A stretch of 64,000 bases of DNA. Origin: Oegoconia quadripuncta (Eukaryota; Arthropoda; Insecta; Lepidoptera; Autostichidae). The translations under genes and the position numbers were made by a program. Where the stretch lies: the NCBI GenBank assembly GCA_949316235.1, contig OX438743.1, forward strand, positions 29,853,242 to 29,917,241, given 5' to 3'. Shown here piece by piece: positions 36,901 to 48,500 of this stretch (position 1 is its first letter; each line of letters begins with the position of its first letter). The notes beneath the pieces were generated by a model. It was given only the letters and a program-made list of their open reading frames with translations, ran no database searches and had not been told where the DNA came from.

Positions 36901-37186
36901 ACGATTCCTTTGATGGTGGTTATTTTTTAGAATTCGCAATTATAAAAAAAAACCGTATTTAATAATAATATTTAATTCTTGGAAATAACCGTAATTAAAG
37001 CTACTGGACGGATAAATAAACAGTCCTCTTAAAATAGTGCACTACTTTAATTAGACGAGGCCCACGCTAAGAGGTCGGGCGTACGCCTGAACGAGACGAG
37101 TGAATCGCGTGAGAGCGGATATAACGAGAATTACTAAGCTACCCACCCGTTCAAGTGCAATGCAGCAGAGTGAAACGGAAATATAA
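33959..37186. other. No gene recognised
   Basis: AT-rich overall. The stretch 35820-36230 has slightly higher GC, overlapping open frames on both strands and the word gattggcccgcgcact (about 36114). I could not assign it to a gene, promoter or transposon. The stretch 34000-34300 also shows no frame. Confidence 0.35.
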
Positions 37187-37517
37187 TGGTATACCGAATT
37201 ACACTTCTCCAAGAACGTTTCACCGAAGTACCGTTGAATATAATAATAATAAATAAATAAATATTTCGGACACTTCCACCAATCATCTAGTCCCAAACTA
37301 AGCGAAGTACATAAATATTTATATAAACATCCAAGACTCGGCAATAAATGTTCGTATTCATCACAAACATTTACCCCTCGCGGGATTCGAACTCGCAACC
37401 GTTGGTTTCGCTGATAGGGTCTATCTACTATCCACTACACCAATCGGTCATCAAATACTGAGTAGGTACATTACGGAGTTTGTTCACTACCAAAATTTTT
37501 GATCGAAGTGTATACCA
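37187..37517. mobile_element. Second copy of the TGGTATACC MITE, with a nested SINE
   Basis: The left end TGGTATACCGAATTACACT and the degenerate right end gtgtataccat mirror 4639-5127. They also share aacgttt.accgaag and acggagtttgttca. A SINE has inserted inside (37250-37452). The right border lacks a clean TA. Confidence 0.6.
37250..37452 (-). mobile_element. SINE family 1, divergent minus-strand copy
   Basis: The head at the high coordinate carries cgggattcgaactcgcaacc (B box in reverse) and tccactacaccaat. The body contains catccaagactcggcaataa. This subfamily has the phrase accaatcatctagtcccaaa, shared with 44820-44996 and the fragment at 49735. Confidence 0.7.
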
Positions 37518-38164
37518 TCGGATAGCATTGTAAGGTTCCGTGGAGAATTGCCACTATTGTATATTAAATTAATTATAAATTTCAACTCAATCAGATATCA
37601 GCAAATGGTTGAAAAATGTGGTTTACAAATTTTGAAACTGACAACTTACGGACATTGCAAATTAAATAAAAGCTTGTAAAAATAAACGACATTCGTTTAA
37701 AAAAAATTAAATGCACTTCCAGACCCTCACCAGAGTCCCTGCTCACAGAATACGGAGTCGGACAGTCAATAGAGGATCATATGTACTGCAGTAACCGAAA
37801 CAGACGTTTTAAAGTGAACGTAAGTCGAATTATACCAAATTATACTAAAGCTACTGACGTATACTGAGTAATGAATCAATTGTAGAACGTCTATTTTATT
37901 ATTGTTTACCATAGATACTGTTTTTTTTCTTTCCAGGAACTGTGAAAATGTTTGAAACGTTTGATAGGTACTTACTTATAATTTGTAATTCAAAAGTAGA
38001 ATGACTGGTAATGTAAATTTTAAAACTGTTTCATACTTAATAATTATAGTATTCAATTCAAGGTTAAGGTTTGTTATTGTAATAATAATTAATTGAAAAG
38101 GCAATACTTTATTTTAGGAAGCATGTCACATCTTATTTTCGCTTATTTCGCCTGGCTTAGCTAC
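37518..38164. other. No gene seen
   Basis: AT-rich, no exon-like frame. Confidence 0.4.
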
Positions 38165-38359
38165 CACTATCTCATCTAAATCTGCCACCAAACAGCAATG
38201 TTAATAGCATTGTTGTGTTCCGGTTGTCAGAGATAAGGTAGCCAGTCCCCCAAATGTGTTGGGGTTTCCGGGTCAGTACGCTTTCACCTTCGACCTCATC
38301 TTCACTTAACATCAGGTGTGATTGAGGTCAAGTACGAACCCGTCGTGCATAAAAAAAAA
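38165..38359 (+). mobile_element. SINE family 2, body without head
   Basis: Matches the 3' two-thirds of 8227-8537, including ccggttgtcagagataaggt and a closing A run. Confidence 0.75.
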
Positions 38360-38555
38360 CGATTTCAAACGCAGCCGTACTTATATTACGCACACGCTCA
38401 GATTTGCGCGCGTGTTCATGTCATCCTGTATACATTATGTAGTAGTTCTAAGAAATTAATTGGTATGATTGTTCCACGGAGAGACCGGAGTGGACTAATG
38501 TAACCTACAGAATTCAAAGCAAAACCTATTCAAAACATACATGACCGCCGCATTT

Positions 38556-38880
38556 TGAACGCCTCCGTGGCTCAATGTAAACAACATTATAATCGGCGGT
38601 CGCGGGTTCGATCCCCAGCGGGGTAGGTACATATTTAGTACTCGGTTTTGTTGGTGGTAGGGCATGTTAAATGTCCGCCTGGTTAGCTACCACCATCTTG
38701 TCTAAGTCTGCCGCCAGCCAGCAATGGTAATAGCATTGCTGTGTTCCGGTTGTTAGCGATAAGATAGCCAGTCCCCGAAATAAGATGAGGTTTCCGGGTA
38801 CGCTTCCACCATCGGCCTCATCTTCACTCCTCATCTTCACAGCCTCCTCTCGATGGGAGGGGGTATGAGCCATAATCCAC
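38556..38880 (+). mobile_element. SINE family 2, copy with head
   Basis: Starts cgcctccgtggctcaatgta with B box ggttcgatcc and runs through the same body as 8227-8537. The 3' part is rearranged after cgcttccaccatcggcctca. Downstream to about 39060 there is another lepidopteran repeat tail (gagccataatccaccacgcg). Confidence 0.75.
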
Positions 38881-39268
38881 CACGCGGGCTCAGTGCGGAT
38901 TGGTGGATTTGTGTCAGAATACTGGTCACCTGACAGTCAGTGTCTTCAAATCGCCCCTTTAGGCCACCGACTTGGCTTAATGACTGCCTTCAATTGTAAA
39001 CAACCGAGACCGACTATTTAACGTGCCCTCCTAAGCACGGAAACACTTTTATTAAAATGCCACTAGTCCCCATACAAGGACTGCCCGCGCCAGCAATTGC
39101 TTAACTTTGATAATTGAAAACGAATAGCGAATGCGACTGCGCCAAGAGTGCTTCGTAACAATATTTATAACGAAAATATACAGTTCTTTACCATTAAAGT
39201 TAGACAAAGAGGGAAGATCTAGTTATAAGAAGAACCGCGAGACCTCCCCTTATTTACGGTAATTACAG

Positions 39269-39609
39269 TAGGGCCCGTATTAATAAGCCATTCTCAAGAT
39301 TGAGAACAGTCTTGTGACCGGTCTCAAGTAAAGGAGTTGATTAATAAACCTAACTTGAGACCCGAAAAGCACGTGCATACTGGAGCGTACGTACTCACTT
39401 GAGAGGTGCGCGTATTAATAAACGAAACTCAAGACAATCATTCATTCGCCGCTGAGGCGAATACTTGAGAAGTGATCTCAGCTGAGTAGACCTCAAGGTT
39501 GGTTTATAAATTAGCACGGAGCTTGAGATAACATCAACTGCTTAAGACGCATCTCGGTTGATACAGCCTCAAGACTTCTATTGAGATTGATTTATTAATT
39601 ACGGGCCTA
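39269..39609. mobile_element. MITE (CTCAAG-rich), copy 2
   Basis: Ends GGGCCCGTATTAATAAGCCA and (in reverse) GGCCCGTAATTAATAAATCA, flanked by TA at 39269-39270 and 39608-39609. It is highly similar to the copy at 33641. It has a short insertion near 39435 (caatcattcattcgccgctg) relative to that copy. Non-coding. Confidence 0.85.
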
Positions 39610-39654
39610 AGAGGCAGCATCAAAACGATATTTTTATATTATTATAACTTTATA

Positions 39655-42480
39655 TTATAACAACTTGACATAAACTCTATCATCTACATGGGGCGGTTCT
39701 GGCACAATTAATGGGCGTCCGTCCATCTTGATATCAGTATACAATACTTTGTACACGCAAGTGAAGCCGAGCCTCTCAGCGGACTTAGCTGAGTAGGCGC
39801 TTGATGTATCCATGCGGAGTAGTTTCAGACCTCGCTGTTCTGTGGCTTTTCTGAAATTGTTTAGGGTTCAACTGTCACATCTGAATTTATTTTAAGGTTG
39901 GTTATCCCACCAGGCTGGACAACTTTAACCATAGGGTCAACTCTGTATAAATTGCTGTAGGTTAGAGCAAAGTCTAACATGTAAATCGGAGCGGTTTTAT
40001 CCAGCATCAAGTTAGAAGGTATACAAGCTGGTTAATGTGTATCTATTGATATATCATTCATGTAGACAAAATCAATCACTTCAATACAAAATTGCATTGA
40101 AGTGATCCTAAATGTGAAACTGTTAGGTACATACCTACGTCTCGGGTCCTATGACTTATTATAATACTACCTAGCTTTCCGCCCGCTGTATAATATTAGT
40201 TCAAAGTATCTCGGTCATCTCTCTAAACTTGCCTGTCTGGGGAGTAGGGTTCTTTCTATTGTTGGCAGATTTAAAGGATTGTACAATATTAAATCATCGA
40301 ATCACTTTCGGTGAGATGTATACTGCTTTCTCATTCTTATATAAGAATCAATAACATTGAATTGCCCATTTTTCAAATCTAGAACTGTCAAAGATGTTCG
40401 ATTGCTGATCTTCGACGATAGTTCACCTCAGGTATCTACCTCTACGAAGGTTTCGTTCTAGTTTTGCCTTGGGCGTTTTATAGCGCTAGAAAAAGTACTT
40501 ACATTCTGCTTATGTAATAATCACAAATGTTATATTTATGATTAACTGGATACGCGTTTGATCACAATCTGATCTGATGGAAAGAGTCGTTGTGGTCAAA
40601 TATGAAGCGCGTGATCTCAGCAAATGCCTATGCACCCTGCAATTGAAGATCCGCATATTGTAGGATTTCGGAAACCCTTCAAATCAAATACGCTTTATTT
40701 TTAACCCTTCTTCCCTGCCTTGGGTGTTCTCATTATGAATGAACTATGTGTCAAAGTTAGGTATGTTAAAGACATCTACGGATGGAAACCCTCCCCGTGC
40801 CTATAATAATCTGAAGACGGAATGGCGATGGTGGTAATTGAGATGTAATTCCACTTGATAATTTGCCGAAATATTCTAAATACAGTTGCTGCTAAGGAAA
40901 CAAAGCACTCATGTAGACACAACGACTAGATTGTTCAAGAAACTCACTCCGTCTCATGTAACAATGCATTCATGATTCCTCGATTTCTCCAATTGGAATC
41001 TGTGGCTGCAACCTTCACTTCCACCATGCTCTGCTCCTGTGGGAACCTCTCCCAGAGCTTCGCCCCTTCCCGGCGCGCTAGGATGTACAAGATCTTCTGG
41101 AATTTAGGGTTTCGGCACCTTTGTGCCAAGCTGAACATGTCGTTGCCATTATCTTCCTGGAAAACCATAAACAAGATTGTGTTACGAGAGAGAAGTTGTA
41201 ACAGAGTTTCTTTACTAAAATAAGCAATAACAAATTGTTCTGAAGAGAATTCTTTGAAGTGTAATATAGCAAGAAAACGCGAACCCATGCAGCCTCAAAA
41301 ATGATTTCTAGCAAGGCTGTCTAGCGCTGCAAGTTTTTTTAAAATCTTTATTTTCTTGTACGGCGCCACCATCACAAACATCTAATTTACAAATCCACAA
41401 TAGTATGTAATTCATGTCAGGTGGGCTACATTCATTCGACCAAGAAAGGGAACATTTAATAAGTAGGTATAAGAATAACAACCTCTTTCAAAGGGCAGAT
41501 TCCATTGACCAACACTCCCACAATGTTGCCCTCGCTATCAGTCGCCTTGAAAGACAGTCCTTCCAGCAGAGAGTTACTGCAATACTTCTCAAGTTCTGGA
41601 CAGGGTTGATTGTCGCTGCAGAGCCCGACAGTTGCGTTCAGTGGTTCATCTACGAAAAACGTTCTGAAAATAAGTTTTTTATTTAATGTGAAAAGGAAAA
41701 ACTACTTACCACAACTTAAAGTGCTCTTAAAACACTGAAAAAGTGATTTTATTTGAAGATGAAGAAATAATAAAGAGTATCTACTTAGGTATTTGTATTG
41801 TAATGTCTTTACTTTCCCTTTAGTTGAATGCGGTCTTTGTCATACCATTTGTCAACCCATCTTCAAGGCTTAACCAATTTCCATCAAACATGGTTATGAA
41901 CCCGAGTTTAATCTTAAATGTAAAAAAAAATTGCTACAATTCAGAAAACTCTCGAAAGGCTTCATTCCACCTTTGCAAGAAACTGTAACCTCGTTTAGTC
42001 TTTAACATAAAATTCATTCAAATTGGAACAGGCATTACTGAGATACGTCCGGACGAAGACACAACGCAGTCAAACACATAACACCCGCCGTTTTTCGTCG
42101 GGGGTTAAAATAACCTGGACAAGGAAAATCTCGTATGAGAATGTCACCAATGCCAGAAGTTACTTCGATAAACACAAAGGAATAACTTGCGACAGCGTTT
42201 TTTATGATTAACTGGTTACGCGTTTGACCACAATCTCACCTGATGGAAAGTGACGATGTGGTCGAAGATGAGTACGCGATCTCAGTAAATGCCTATTCAC
42301 TCTGCTTTTGAAGATCCTAAGGTTATAGGAGTCAGGAAAGGCTGACGCCGGTAGGGAGTTCCATTCCTTGGCCGTTTGCATGCTGAATGTACTTCAACTA
42401 ACTTACCTTTTGAGAAAGACCATCACACCATCCACATCACTCTCTTGTACGGGCGACACTGTATAGCTCGACTGAGACAT
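39655..42480 (-). CDS. AANAT-like GNAT acetyltransferase A, four exons, 219 aa
   Basis: Insect AANAT-like enzymes transfer acetyl from acetyl-CoA to amines such as dopamine, serotonin or polyamines, affecting cuticle pigment and neurotransmitter turnover. Exons (minus strand): 42480-42407, 41663-41483, 41156-40948, 39850-39655. Phases match at every junction and all introns are GT-AG. The start [20 protein letters not shown] matches the usual N-terminus. Residues 27-34 FFVDEPLN hold the conserved glutamate (E31) of insect AANATs. The acetyl-CoA loop NWRNRGIM is at 140-147. The C-terminal part has RMDTSSAYS and [13 protein letters not shown]. The N-terminus has no targeting-like features, so a cytosolic enzyme is inferred. 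It is the most diverged of three tandem paralogs, downstream of B on the same strand. LINE fragments lie in introns 1 and 3. Substrate cannot be told from sequence. Confidence 0.85.
40535..40880 (-). mobile_element. WNSLP-type LINE 3' end in gene A intron 3
   Basis: Shares tggatacgcgtttgatcaca, gtgatctcagcaaatgccta and a later stretch around ctccccgtgcctataat with 52237-52640. Diverged and broken near 40690, so it is older than the copy at 52237. Confidence 0.65.
42198..42391 (-). mobile_element. WNSLP-type LINE 3' end in gene A intron 1
   Basis: Closely matches 52253-52445 (gcgtttgaccacaatctcac, ctcagtaaatgcctattcac, gacgccggtagggagttcca). Its 5' junction lies about 15 nt from the exon 1 donor (42406). 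A short T run at 42198-42203 represents the poly(A). It lies in the same orientation as gene A. The flanking words taacttgc and taacttac may be a diverged target-site duplication. Confidence 0.75.
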
Positions 42481-43841
42481 TGCGTCGGTTCGATTCCCGG
42501 ATACGATTACGCGTGGCAATTAAAGGATCGCGTTTCTATGAGGAAAATCGATGCGATTCTTTAATTAATTTGTCTATATATATGATAACTTTAGTATAAC
42601 TAGTTTACTACACACATGACTGCATTTAAGTATAAAATCATTATATTTACAAACTACAAACGTAGAGCATATTTTTTAAGACTCGTTTATCGTTGGATAT
42701 ACACGTGAGCACACGAAAATGGACAGGACAGAATAATAAATACTTAAACCAAAAAACCCGATCAAAACAGTCTTTAAATAGATATTTCGTAACGCACTTG
42801 AAGATACGTATAATCATTACAAAAAAATCTATCAATAGATATGTACGAGTAGATATGCGTAGGTATACGTACCTGGTTGATTATTCACATTGTAAACACA
42901 ACACGACTTTATTCGAACAATTTTTGATTAGGCACAGAATTAATATAGCACTAAGATTAGGTATGTTAAAATGCAAGTTACTAAAACCTTTTTGTTACTT
43001 CACAGAGCTTTTACCTATATGTTGTAATTTAGTTTAGTTTACGCACATGTAAGCGATGAGTGTTTGTTCGCATCTATCTACGCTCGCGACTCCCGCATTA
43101 GCATTAGGTATAACGGTGAAAGATAAAAATAATGTTTAAGTGATTTAAGGCGATGACTTCAACTTAGTATTAAGTACTACTTGCGAGTACTACGTATGTT
43201 ACAGTTAGGGTCAAAATTGCAATCATAGTCCCAGTTCAAACCATTGCCTTTTTCTTCTGCACATTTAAAAGAAAATGTAAGGAATGGCTTTTATGCACAC
43301 AGAAGTCTTCCAACTGGGCCTCTGTGATACCGAAGTATGACGCCCAGTTCTATTTTTTGAGATTTTGTTAGTGAGATTGACTTTCTAATTGTATAGGAAT
43401 TGTATGTCTTTCGCCAATTATTATTATTTAAAAAAAATATTTATTTTTCTAAGTTTTCATCATGTGCTTGCATGTAGCTTGTAGCCAATAGTATTTTAGT
43501 GTGCAACAACTTCTGACGTGTTATGCGTTCTGTTATCAGTGAATGCACGAGTGGAGACTGAAAAACAGCTATTTTATTTAGTCCACTACGTTAGAAAATT
43601 TAACTATAATTATTGATCATGTAGTATTTTTTTTTAAGTGATAAATAAATGAATATATTTTTATTTATTTATTTATTTTTTACCCGACTGCCTAAGGAAG
43701 AATGGTATTGTTTTTATGTCCGTTCCCTTGGCGCATCCTGTAGCCTAAACAAGTGCATGGTGTCGTTAGGTTCGTCTTGGTACTCGGAGTGTCAAGGATA
43801 TATTTTATGGTAGAAATGCAACATGGCGTCCGCAAAATCCC
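42481..43841. other. 5' flank of gene A; no other gene
   Basis: Open frames here are short and AT-rich, with no recognised domains. A (TTTA)n run lies at about 43658-43680. Confidence 0.4.
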
Positions 43842-44050
43842 AACTAATATTATAAATGCGAAAGATTGTGTGTGTGTATGTCTGTATGTATGTATGTTTG
43901 TTACCTCTTCACGCCTATACGGCTGGACGGATTTGCATGAAATTTGGTGGGTATGCAGATTAGGACCTGGATTACATATAGGCTAATTTTTTTGGTGAAC
44001 CGATTTTGATAAAATCTTCCACGCGGACGAAGACGAAGAAAGCTAGTACA
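43842..44050 (+). mobile_element. Helitron-like short repeat, copy 1
   Basis: Begins atattataaatgcgaaag, has a (TGTA)n core, then ttcacgcctatacggctgga and gaaccgattttgataaaatc, and ends gaagaaagctagt. In Lepidoptera such repeats ending CTAGT are usually treated as non-autonomous Helitrons, but I cannot confirm the 3' hairpin here. A second copy is at 47190-47395. Confidence 0.5.
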
Positions 44051-44184
44051 AAATATGCTGGTGGGTTTTTGATTTTACATTCTTAAATAGTAAGTAATGA
44101 TTTACTACTACACAAGAATTAAAATTATTTTTCATTAGAAATTTTATAGGTGTTCGTCTGAGCTTGGACTGAGTATGTTCGCCG

Positions 44185-45567
44185 ACTAAGACCCTTATTA
44201 ATAAAACGCTCTCAATATTGAGTTCGCACTTGAGATATCATTTAAAATGGTAACAGGCTCAATAGTCCGATTGTACGGCAGCACCGAATAGAGTCGGAAA
44301 ATTCTTACCACTCCCAAGCACAAGGCGGATAGGTATAATATTTATTATTTGTTTAGGAGACTTTAAGATGAATCAAAAGATCACTTGCCTTTGAAGACCT
44401 TATTTTGTCATTTATGACGAGTTGATGCTTCATCCCTTCTGTCACAGAATAACTTATTTACTGACGTAAACTTCTGTTCAGTAGCGGACATAATGCTGAT
44501 TACAACACAATGGGCACCTACCCCAGAACGGTGTACTTAAAGAACCTCCTCTTTTTTGAAGTCGGTTAAAATGTTTGAAAATCTGAACAACAGTTTGAGT
44601 TATTATTACACATTCATTACAGATAGAGTCAAGCTGAACGTGTTGCTGTACCGATGGATAGATTACATGTAAATGCAGACTTGTCATTACCGATGCAAAA
44701 AGAGAAGATGTTTTGTTTATTGCCTGTGTGTTTGTGTATGGTGTTGTTACACCAAAAAGGTTGAACAGGGCTCTTATAGTCTTAACTTCATTATTGCCAT
44801 TTCTTTCGTCATTCGTCGAAGAAGAATCCCGCGACGGGTAAATGTTTGTGTGATGAATATGAACATTTATTCCTGAGTCATGGATGTTTATCTAAATATT
44901 TATGTATGTTTATCCGTTATCTAGTATCCATAGTACAAGCTTTGCTTAGTTTGGAACTAGATGATTGGTGTAAGTGACCGAAATATATACATATTTAAAA
45001 AAAAATACCTATTGGTTAAAAGATGGCGTTGGAGTCCATTCCCATTGAGTTACGCATTATGGGGCTGATATTAGCTATGTTTGATGGGTATTGGTTCAGC
45101 AGTTTTGAAAACAGTTGCTTGTTCATCTGGACGATATTATTAAGTTCATAGCTTCTCGGGCGCTATCAAAATTTTCAATGTATATTATGTTATGTAAAAG
45201 GTGATATGCTAATCTTTATACACCACGTATTGCGTAACGCGTTTTATAGAACAGTAGTCGAGTAAGGTACAAACTCGAAATTAAACATAAAATGCACACT
45301 GAGTAAATAAAACTATAATAAGTAAATAATATAATTTATAAACCAAATAGTTATTGAACCCTGTTGACGTTCTGCAGCAAATAGAAGATATGGACAAACT
45401 CATAATAACTACAATAAACGCCTACGTAAATTAAAAAGCAATTTCTATTCTCTGCTTCATAAGCTATGTTGTTTTCTTCAAGTGATTTGGTTAGGCATCC
45501 ATTTTCCCCAGTACGTTACATTTTCACTATAATATATTTTGACAGATCCACAAATACTTTGTTCTTG
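44185..45567 (-). repeat. 3' flank of gene B, part of the B/C duplication unit
   Basis: From ctaagacccttattaat at 44185 this region is collinear with 51412-53304, through shared words such as tttattatttgtttaggaga, ttcatctggacgatattatta and gcgtaacgcgttttatagaa. SINE family 1 has inserted in B (44820-44996) and a LINE in C (52237). Confidence 0.75.
44820..44996 (+). mobile_element. SINE family 1, fragment without an intact head
   Basis: Runs from agaagaatcccgcgacgggt through ttatggatg-type words to tagtttggaactagatgatt. The A box is missing. Confidence 0.65.
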
Positions 45568-48500
45568 TTATACAAGGTTTTTAATATAAGCTCTAGCTTC
45601 TGTATGCGGAGGTTTTGGCTTTGGAGCAAATGGTAAGTCTGCATACTTGACTCCATACAGTAGCTTATACTTCAGGTGTTCTCCTATCAGCCCTGTGTAG
45701 GCCGACGTTGTGTCCATACGTATCGCACAAGCTCCAATTTCCCTGGCCAATCGTCTGAAATTAGAAAACGTTAGATGAATAATAAAGGAACAAGAATAAA
45801 TAACAATACAAGTTTAAAAACCAAAAACCGACAGCATATTTTGTGGGCATTTTTACCATAAAATGTATCTTACGACACTTACTTCAAAATCGATGAAGCC
45901 GTTTAGGCTACAGTAGGTAACATAGAAATCTACATGGTACATACCAGAAAAAAGGAAAATTAACCTCAGCACAATACAAAAAACTTTGTTATAGATTGAC
46001 TGAGTAGATTATTTCTGCGGTGAATAAAATGCTATTTTATAACAAACTCACTCTGACTCCTGAATAAGTTGCGTTGCCAAGCCTTTGTTGCGCCAATCTG
46101 ACCGCGTGCTGCCCATTTCCATCATGAGCACAGTATCGCAGGAGTGCGGTACATTCTCCCACAGTCGTGCCTGACGTTCTAAGTGCTCAAGCACTTCAAG
46201 TATGCGGCGGAACTTGGGGTTGGGACATTGGATGGACGGCGATATGATAATTGAATCCTGAAATTATAAAATAAAGTTAGACTACATCACACATTATATT
46301 ATTCTAATTTGTTATTGCTTTAAACTTTCCGCCATTTCGACCTCGACTCACGGATTTCAGCATTGTAAAAATTCACCTTGATTCAAAGAAATTCCTTACT
46401 CGAGCCGAGACTTATAGATAGTGTAGCGACACAACTGCGGAAGGTACGGCACCGAGAATTCGGCTGAATACGCTCGCAGTGTTTTTCGGTTACCTGTGAC
46501 ACATCAGCCGAAATTACGCGGCGTTCAGCGTACTCCCGAACCTTACGTCTAGCGACTGTTTCGGCGATAACGTCTTCAATGTATTTTGCATAGTAGGTAA
46601 GGGACACATCACGCGACGCGCCGCATATTCGGCCAGCGTAGTTAAACGTTCGGCGAGCGCTTTCAAAGCGAAGAGTGGCAATGTCGCGTTCCTGTTCAGC
46701 AATCTCTCTCTTTCAGTACAAGTATCTTTCGTCTGTTTAGTGACCACACCGACACACCCCGTATTTTCCGTCAACGACCACGTATTTTTCATCGCGTAAC
46801 GCGCTGCACTAGACGCCGCGCGCCGTGTAATTGCGCTTTCGGTGCATTTGGTGTGTCATGCCAACCGAATACTACGACCGATAATTCAGTCGCCGAACTG
46901 TCGGCGGCTACCTTTCGCAGGTGTGTCCTTACACAAACCAATAAACACAAGATTTCTATGTCAAAGTGAACATACAGTCGGCGGTACAAATATTCATACA
47001 GGGCTGTTTTACATTATATTCAGAGAACTGCGGATAGAATAACTTATTTGGGAAAGAAGCAGTATGAATAACTAGTGACACTGATTGTACCACCACCTTA
47101 AAAACGTTACATGTATCCCAACATTGTTTGGGATATCTCTGACCACTCCATTTGGGATGAAGATCGTGACGTTATGTATGGATGTAGGTACCTATGTAAT
47201 ATTATAAATGCGAAAGTTTGTGTATGTATGCATGTTTGTTATCACTTCACGCCTAAACGGCTGGACGGATATGGATGAAATTTGGTTGGTAGATAGACTA
47301 GGATCTGGATTACATACGGGCAATTTTTTTTGCTGAACCGATTTTGATTAATTGTTCCACGGGAACGAAGGCCGGCAACAGCTATAGTTACCAATATTAA
47401 TCAAAGTTGTAAGCACCTGTCTCTTAAGAGTTGTATTAATCATAATCCCAATGAGATCATTCTTGTCATCCACCGCAACCAATGACGTCCCGTCGTCAAT
47501 GAAGGCAGCTGCAACATCTTCTAGCTCTTTGCACCGATAGTCGGGTGACTCGAACAACTTCGATGCCACGGCCATTGGTTCTTCGCGAAAGTATCTAAGG
47601 AGGAATATTACCATGTAAAAAAACTAGAATTGCTTAGTTTTGGGACATACCTATACTTCCCTACTATATGTATAGGTACTCAACACAAGGGCTTCAGCAC
47701 ATCAACAACCTTACTTCTCCATTACTGGGCCACGGTCTCCTCTCACTAGGACGGAATGGATCGAACACTTGTAAGAAAAAAAAACAATAATGACTACCCA
47801 AGAGAACCGCGCCGAATTTCGCTAATCAAAACCGAATACTTATGAAGTAAGTATTTATTAAAGATCCTAATTAAAAAGCCATTTGAAGCTGGATATTACT
47901 ACTATTACTATTTGGTCAAAACGATGAAATTTGTGTCATGGGCGAAGTTATCCGTATGGTTTAAGGTGGAAATCCTTAAATCAGCTTCGAACTTAGGTTG
48001 GCCGCAGCAAAGATAATCTGTGCAGGTGGGGCTTCTCCGATGGCGAGAGTGATCGATGCGAGTGCGGAGTCTCCCCACAGACAATGCATCACGTATATTG
48101 TCTTGCCCCGCGTGTCCTGACAGCTGCACCTTTGACGACCTTCTTAACGCCACAGAGAGTGCTGTTAGAGTGGCTAAGTTTTGGTCCAATAAAATTTGAA
48201 ATTTGCCTCGACACGAAAAGAAGAAGGTGGTCAGAATAAGACTAACCTGTCTCGAGAGTGTCGTAAAATTGATAAGAGATTGTGAGCATAACAACATAGG
48301 CTAGTGATGAGTAGCAGCGGCATTAGCACCTAAGGAGTTTCCTAAATATCTGCAACACCAACTCACTTATTCGACTCAGAACAAAGAGTTCGTTGTCGTG
48401 ACCATTTTTCATTTTATCATTGGGTGCGTGAATTATCAAAATTGCACAAAATTCTGCAAGAGTTCCTACCATGAGTGTCGACTTTAACGCATGTCAATTA

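Noticed and set aside
47908..48297. 129-codon minus-strand open frame
   Set aside because: The opposite strand carries a recognisable LINE C-terminal motif (CECG, QTMHH), so this frame is its shadow.
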